Position numbers and translations under genes: made by a program. Source: a virus. Taken from it: a stretch of 21,620 bases of DNA. Location: IMG/VR virus record IMGVR_UViG_3300025816_000080, positions 1-21,620 of that record; one strand, written 5' to 3'. The notes under the pieces were generated by a model. It worked only from the letters and a program-made list of their open reading frames with translations, had not been told where the DNA came from and did not search any database. How positions within the stretch are numbered: the first letter of the stretch is position 1; every line of letters starts with the position of its first letter. This document shows positions 19,561-21,620 of the stretch, piece by piece.

Positions 19561-20406
19561 ATGGCAAACGAAAGCACAAGTTCTACACTATCGGAACTAT
19601 ACACAGAGATAGTAGCAGAAGCACAATTTGTAGCTTCTGAAAAATCCATCATGAGAAACTTAGTTAAAAACTATGCTATCACAGGTGGTGGAAAAGCAGT
19701 TGAAGTTCCTGTTTATGCGCAAGTATCAGCATCAGCAGTAGCAGAAGCAACTGACTTATCTAACACAGCAATTGACCCTAGTTCAGTAACTATTACTGCT
19801 TCTGAGGTTGGTGTTATGACTACTCTAACTGATTTAGCAAGAAACTCTGCTCCAAGAAATGTAGCTGGAGATATTGGTAAATTGTTTGGAGAAGCACTAG
19901 CAAGAAAACAAGACGCAGATTTAACTGCATTGTTTGATGGCTTTTCAACTACATTAGGAGATGGTACAACTGCAATTAATTCTGCAACTATCTTTAATGC
20001 TCTTTCAACTTTAAGAGAAAATGCTCTTAACATTGATGAGTGTGCAGTAGTGTTACACCCAAAAATTGCTTATGACCTTAAAGCTGGTTTGACTAATACA
20101 TTCGCAAACGCAAATGCAAATGATTTAGCAAATGAGGCATTAAGATCAGGCTTCGTTGGTAGATTAGCTGGTATGCCTGTATTTGAAACTTCAAATATAG
20201 CTAACACAGGTACTGCTGGGGACTATAAAGGTGGTGCTATGCACAGAGATGCTTTAGCAATCGCTATGATGCAAGATGTGAAAATCGAAACTCAAAGAGA
20301 TGCTTCTCTAAGAGCTGACGAGATTGTAGCTACATCAGTATATGGTGTTGGAGAAATCCATGATTCATATGGTGTTGAACTACATCACGATTCATCAATT
20401 CAATAA
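19561..20406 (+). CDS. Major capsid protein (HK97-like fold)
   Basis: A 281-residue protein in the canonical place behind portal, MuF and scaffold genes. It starts with a helical N-terminus (ELYTEIVAEAQFVASEKS), shows a GGGKAVEVPVY strand, and a helix with LGVM-type VGVMTTLTDLARN. An A-domain follows, with ECAVVLHPKIAYDLKAG and GFVGRLAGMPVFETSNI. A LRADEIVATSVYGVGEIHDSYGVEL end completes it, all typical of HK97-fold coat proteins. The codon choice is slightly richer in GC than nearby hypotheticals, in line with high expression. It is followed by a hairpin (20420-20445) that could protect its abundant mRNA. Confidence 0.92.
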   Translation: MANESTSSTLSELYTEIVAEAQFVASEKSIMRNLVKNYAITGGGKAVEVPVYAQVSASAVAEATDLSNTAIDPSSVTITASEVGVMTTLTDLARNSAPRNVAGDIGKLFGEALARKQDADLTALFDGFSTTLGDGTTAINSATIFNALSTLRENALNIDECAVVLHPKIAYDLKAGLTNTFANANANDLANEALRSGFVGRLAGMPVFETSNIANTGTAGDYKGGAMHRDALAIAMMQDVKIETQRDASLRADEIVATSVYGVGEIHDSYGVELHHDSSIQ

Positions 20407-20419
20407 TAATTGAATACTT

Positions 20420-20445
20420 TGTGAGGGTGGGAAACTGCCCTCGCA
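20420..20445 (+). other. Hairpin after the major capsid gene, before an RBS
   Basis: TGTGAGGG (20420-20427) pairs with CCCTCGCA (20438-20445), 8 pairs with one G-U, and a 10-base loop. It is followed by TTAAACTAAGGAGATATAATG, nearly the same string as after the hairpin at 8729 read leftward. It lacks a T run, so partial termination, RNase processing or protection of the capsid transcript are more likely than full stop. Confidence 0.6.
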
Positions 20446-20463
20446 TTAAACTAAGGAGATATA

Positions 20464-20697
20464 ATGGTTAAAATAGTACAAGAAAAACAGCCTACTGTTA
20501 AATTACAAAAAGGCGACAAAATTATAGAAAGAACTGTAAAACAATATCAAGACAATAAAGCTAAATGGGATTTTAAAGGTTTTAATGTTGTTCAAGATAA
20601 TGTAAAAGAAGCTAAAGAGGTTGTTGCAGAAAATGTAGTACCTTTAAAAAAGAAAAGAAAAACAAGGAAGAAAAAAGATGAACAAATGGATAATTAA
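20464..20697 (+). CDS. Small protein with basic tail
   Basis: A 77-residue protein with a first half like a small beta/alpha domain (IIERTVKQYQDNKAKWDFKGFNVV) and a Lys/Arg-rich tail (KKKRKTRKKK). It has a strong AAGGAG site 6 bases before ATG. Its end overlaps the 40-residue membrane gene by 20 bases. In related head clusters small proteins at this place often decorate the head or help head completion. No family is recognised. Confidence 0.6.
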   Translation: MVKIVQEKQPTVKLQKGDKIIERTVKQYQDNKAKWDFKGFNVVQDNVKEAKEVVAENVVPLKKKRKTRKKKDEQMDN

Positions 20698-20800
20698 ACA
20701 AACAAGAAAATGGTCAAAATGGGTTTGGAGAAAAAGCATTAATAATCCAATGTACTCTATCCCTTTAGTGTTAATAATTGCTTATTTAATTTGGAAATAA
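20678..20800 (+). CDS. 40-residue single-helix membrane protein
   Basis: A 40-residue frame starting 20 bases before the end of the preceding gene, with AAGGAAG about 7 bases ahead of ATG. The product has a basic, tryptophan-rich N-terminal half (MNKWIIKQTRKWSKWVWRK) and a C-terminal hydrophobic helix (YSIPLVLIIAYLIW). It fills an otherwise empty gap, and stops just before the connector gene, which supports it. Function unknown; its site among head genes is unusual for a membrane protein. Confidence 0.5.
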   Translation: MNKWIIKQTRKWSKWVWRKSINNPMYSIPLVLIIAYLIWK

Positions 20801-20803
20801 ATT

Positions 20804-21289
20804 ATGGCTAATTATACAGGTGCAGATGTAATCGTTGCTGGAGATGTAACTAAATATCAACCAGATGCTTTTGATTTTGGTATAGCTTCAACTGATACAG
20901 AAGCAGTTAATTTTTTTGCACAAACTACTAATGATATTTTTAGAGCATTAAGAGTAGAATGGTGGCCTGTATATAAAACAAATATATTCACAGATATAAC
21001 AGTTTTAAATACTGCTGAAATGGTTAATACAAAAGTAAATTTAGACCAATTTGAAAGAGCTGGTGTTTATTTATTTCTTGGAAGATTCTATTTACCAGCA
21101 TTAACTAAATTTAGACCAGAAACAGAAAAAGATAGATTTGAAAGAATGCAAGAATATTACATGAGCCAATATAATATTGAATGGAGAATGATATTAGAAG
21201 ATGGTGTTGAGTATGATGTAGATTCTGATGGAACTATCGTATCCAATGAGAGAGAGCCATTACATGGGTTTAGAAGATTGACTAGATAA
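20804..21289 (+). CDS. Head-tail connector/adaptor protein
   Basis: A 161-residue protein with blocks that I know from connectors of marine siphophages: VEWWPVYKT, the YLFLGRFYLPALTK helix, DRFERMQEYYMSQYNIEW, and GVEYDVDSDGTI ending in the HGFRRLTR basic end. It lies directly after capsid genes and before a gp10-like protein, where connectors that sit beneath the portal are found. It would form the ring that closes the head and offers the tail docking site. The stop overlaps the next ATG by one base. Confidence 0.68.
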   Translation: MANYTGADVIVAGDVTKYQPDAFDFGIASTDTEAVNFFAQTTNDIFRALRVEWWPVYKTNIFTDITVLNTAEMVNTKVNLDQFERAGVYLFLGRFYLPALTKFRPETEKDRFERMQEYYMSQYNIEWRMILEDGVEYDVDSDGTIVSNEREPLHGFRRLTR

Positions 21290-21620
21290 TGACCATTGAT
21301 TTAAAAATCAAAACAAATGCAGATTTAATAAAAAAAAGATATGCAAGAATACAAAGAAAATTTAAAAGCATAATTGAAAAAGGTGTATTACAAGCTGGCT
21401 TCCAATTATTAGATATTATAAGAACTAAAACCTCAAAAGGCATTGATTTTAGAGATAGACCTTTTCTTCCATATTCTGCAGGCTATTTAAAAAAATTACA
21501 AAAAGAGGGTAAATCAACTAAAGTAGATTTATTTTATTCAGGTCGTATGTTAGGTGCTTTAACACCTGGCTCAAGAACAGTAAAAAAAACAGGAACAAAT
21601 AAAATTACATTAGGATTAGT
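21289..21620 (+). CDS. HK97 gp10-like head-tail/tail completion protein (3' partial)
   Basis: The frame begins in TAATG overlap with the connector gene and is open at the window end (110 codons seen). It has a basic helical front (LIKKRYARIQRKFKSIIEKG), then a GIDFRDRPFLPYSAGYLKKL block and VDLFYSGRMLGALTPG. The dF...pF.pYS..Y...k plus sG.Ml.al pattern is that of HK97 gp10-like and related virion morphogenesis proteins. It probably joins tail to head. C-terminus unseen. Confidence 0.65.
   Translation, partial: MTIDLKIKTNADLIKKRYARIQRKFKSIIEKGVLQAGFQLLDIIRTKTSKGIDFRDRPFLPYSAGYLKKLQKEGKSTKVDLFYSGRMLGALTPGSRTVKKTGTNKITLGL

Noticed and set aside
19713-20033. Long antisense open frame (106 codons) inside the capsid gene
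   Set aside because: It mirrors the codon pattern of the capsid gene, has no ribosome site and would be unique in direction for this block.
1-21620. Integrase, attachment site or other proof of lysogeny
   Set aside because: No tyrosine or serine recombinase motif was found in any product here; an XRE protein alone does not show a temperate lifestyle.

Overview
The window is a piece of a tailed double-stranded DNA phage genome (Caudoviricetes). It is strongly AT-rich and packed with short, overlapping genes joined by TAATG or ATGA stop/start junctions. The content points to an aquatic, probably marine, phage of a low-GC proteobacterium. The XRE regulator at 9638 carries the FQQVQKYE recognition helix typical of alphaproteobacteria, and many of the small proteins resemble conserved families from marine phage metagenomes. 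The host assignment is inference. No integrase, tRNA gene that folds properly, CRISPR array or insertion sequence is visible, so lifestyle stays open despite the repressor-like gene.

Layout. (1) 1-5085, rightward: end of the late region. It holds a SPRY/lectin-like tail protein cut by the window edge, a three-repeat DUF7483-type tail or fibre protein, an M15 peptidase endolysin, two very basic small proteins (one with an AT-hook-like RGRP core), a virion-type protein, an XhlA-like membrane protein, a metallophosphoesterase, a DUF3310 protein, a two-helix holin candidate and a small unknown. (2) 5086-5202: convergent junction with nested inverted repeats. (3) 5203-9348, leftward early operon: unknown, SSB-like protein, RecB/Cas4-like PD-(D/E)XK nuclease, degenerate HTH protein, lipoprotein, three small proteins including a 35-residue membrane peptide, a DUF7694 protein, conserved unknowns, and a short ArdC-N-like protein nearest the control region. 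(4) 9349-9637: divergent control region with several dyads and direct repeats. (5) 9638-13172, rightward early operon: XRE repressor-like protein, unknowns, Ref-type HNH nuclease, DUF1376 replication protein, HExxH protein, ParB-like protein and a Mom-like DNA-modification protein. (6) 13173-13275: structured non-coding gap with a tRNA-like outline. (7) 13276-21620: small terminase, a run of very small basic, Cys-rich and membrane proteins, large terminase, portal, MuF-type minor head protein, scaffold, major capsid protein, and head-tail connector/completion proteins running off the end.

How it works together. The control region would drive DNA metabolism both ways: recombination (nuclease plus SSB-like protein) to the left, replication initiation and DNA modification to the right. 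Transcription then runs into packaging and head assembly. Tail assembly genes lie outside the window, and the late region re-enters at coordinate 1 with receptor-binding and lysis genes if the map is circularly permuted. Points that deserve attention: the ParB/Mom-like pair, the tRNA-like element before the small terminase, the ArdC-like mini-protein, the early lipoprotein, the AT-hook-like peptide, and two matching hairpin-plus-RBS modules on opposite strands.
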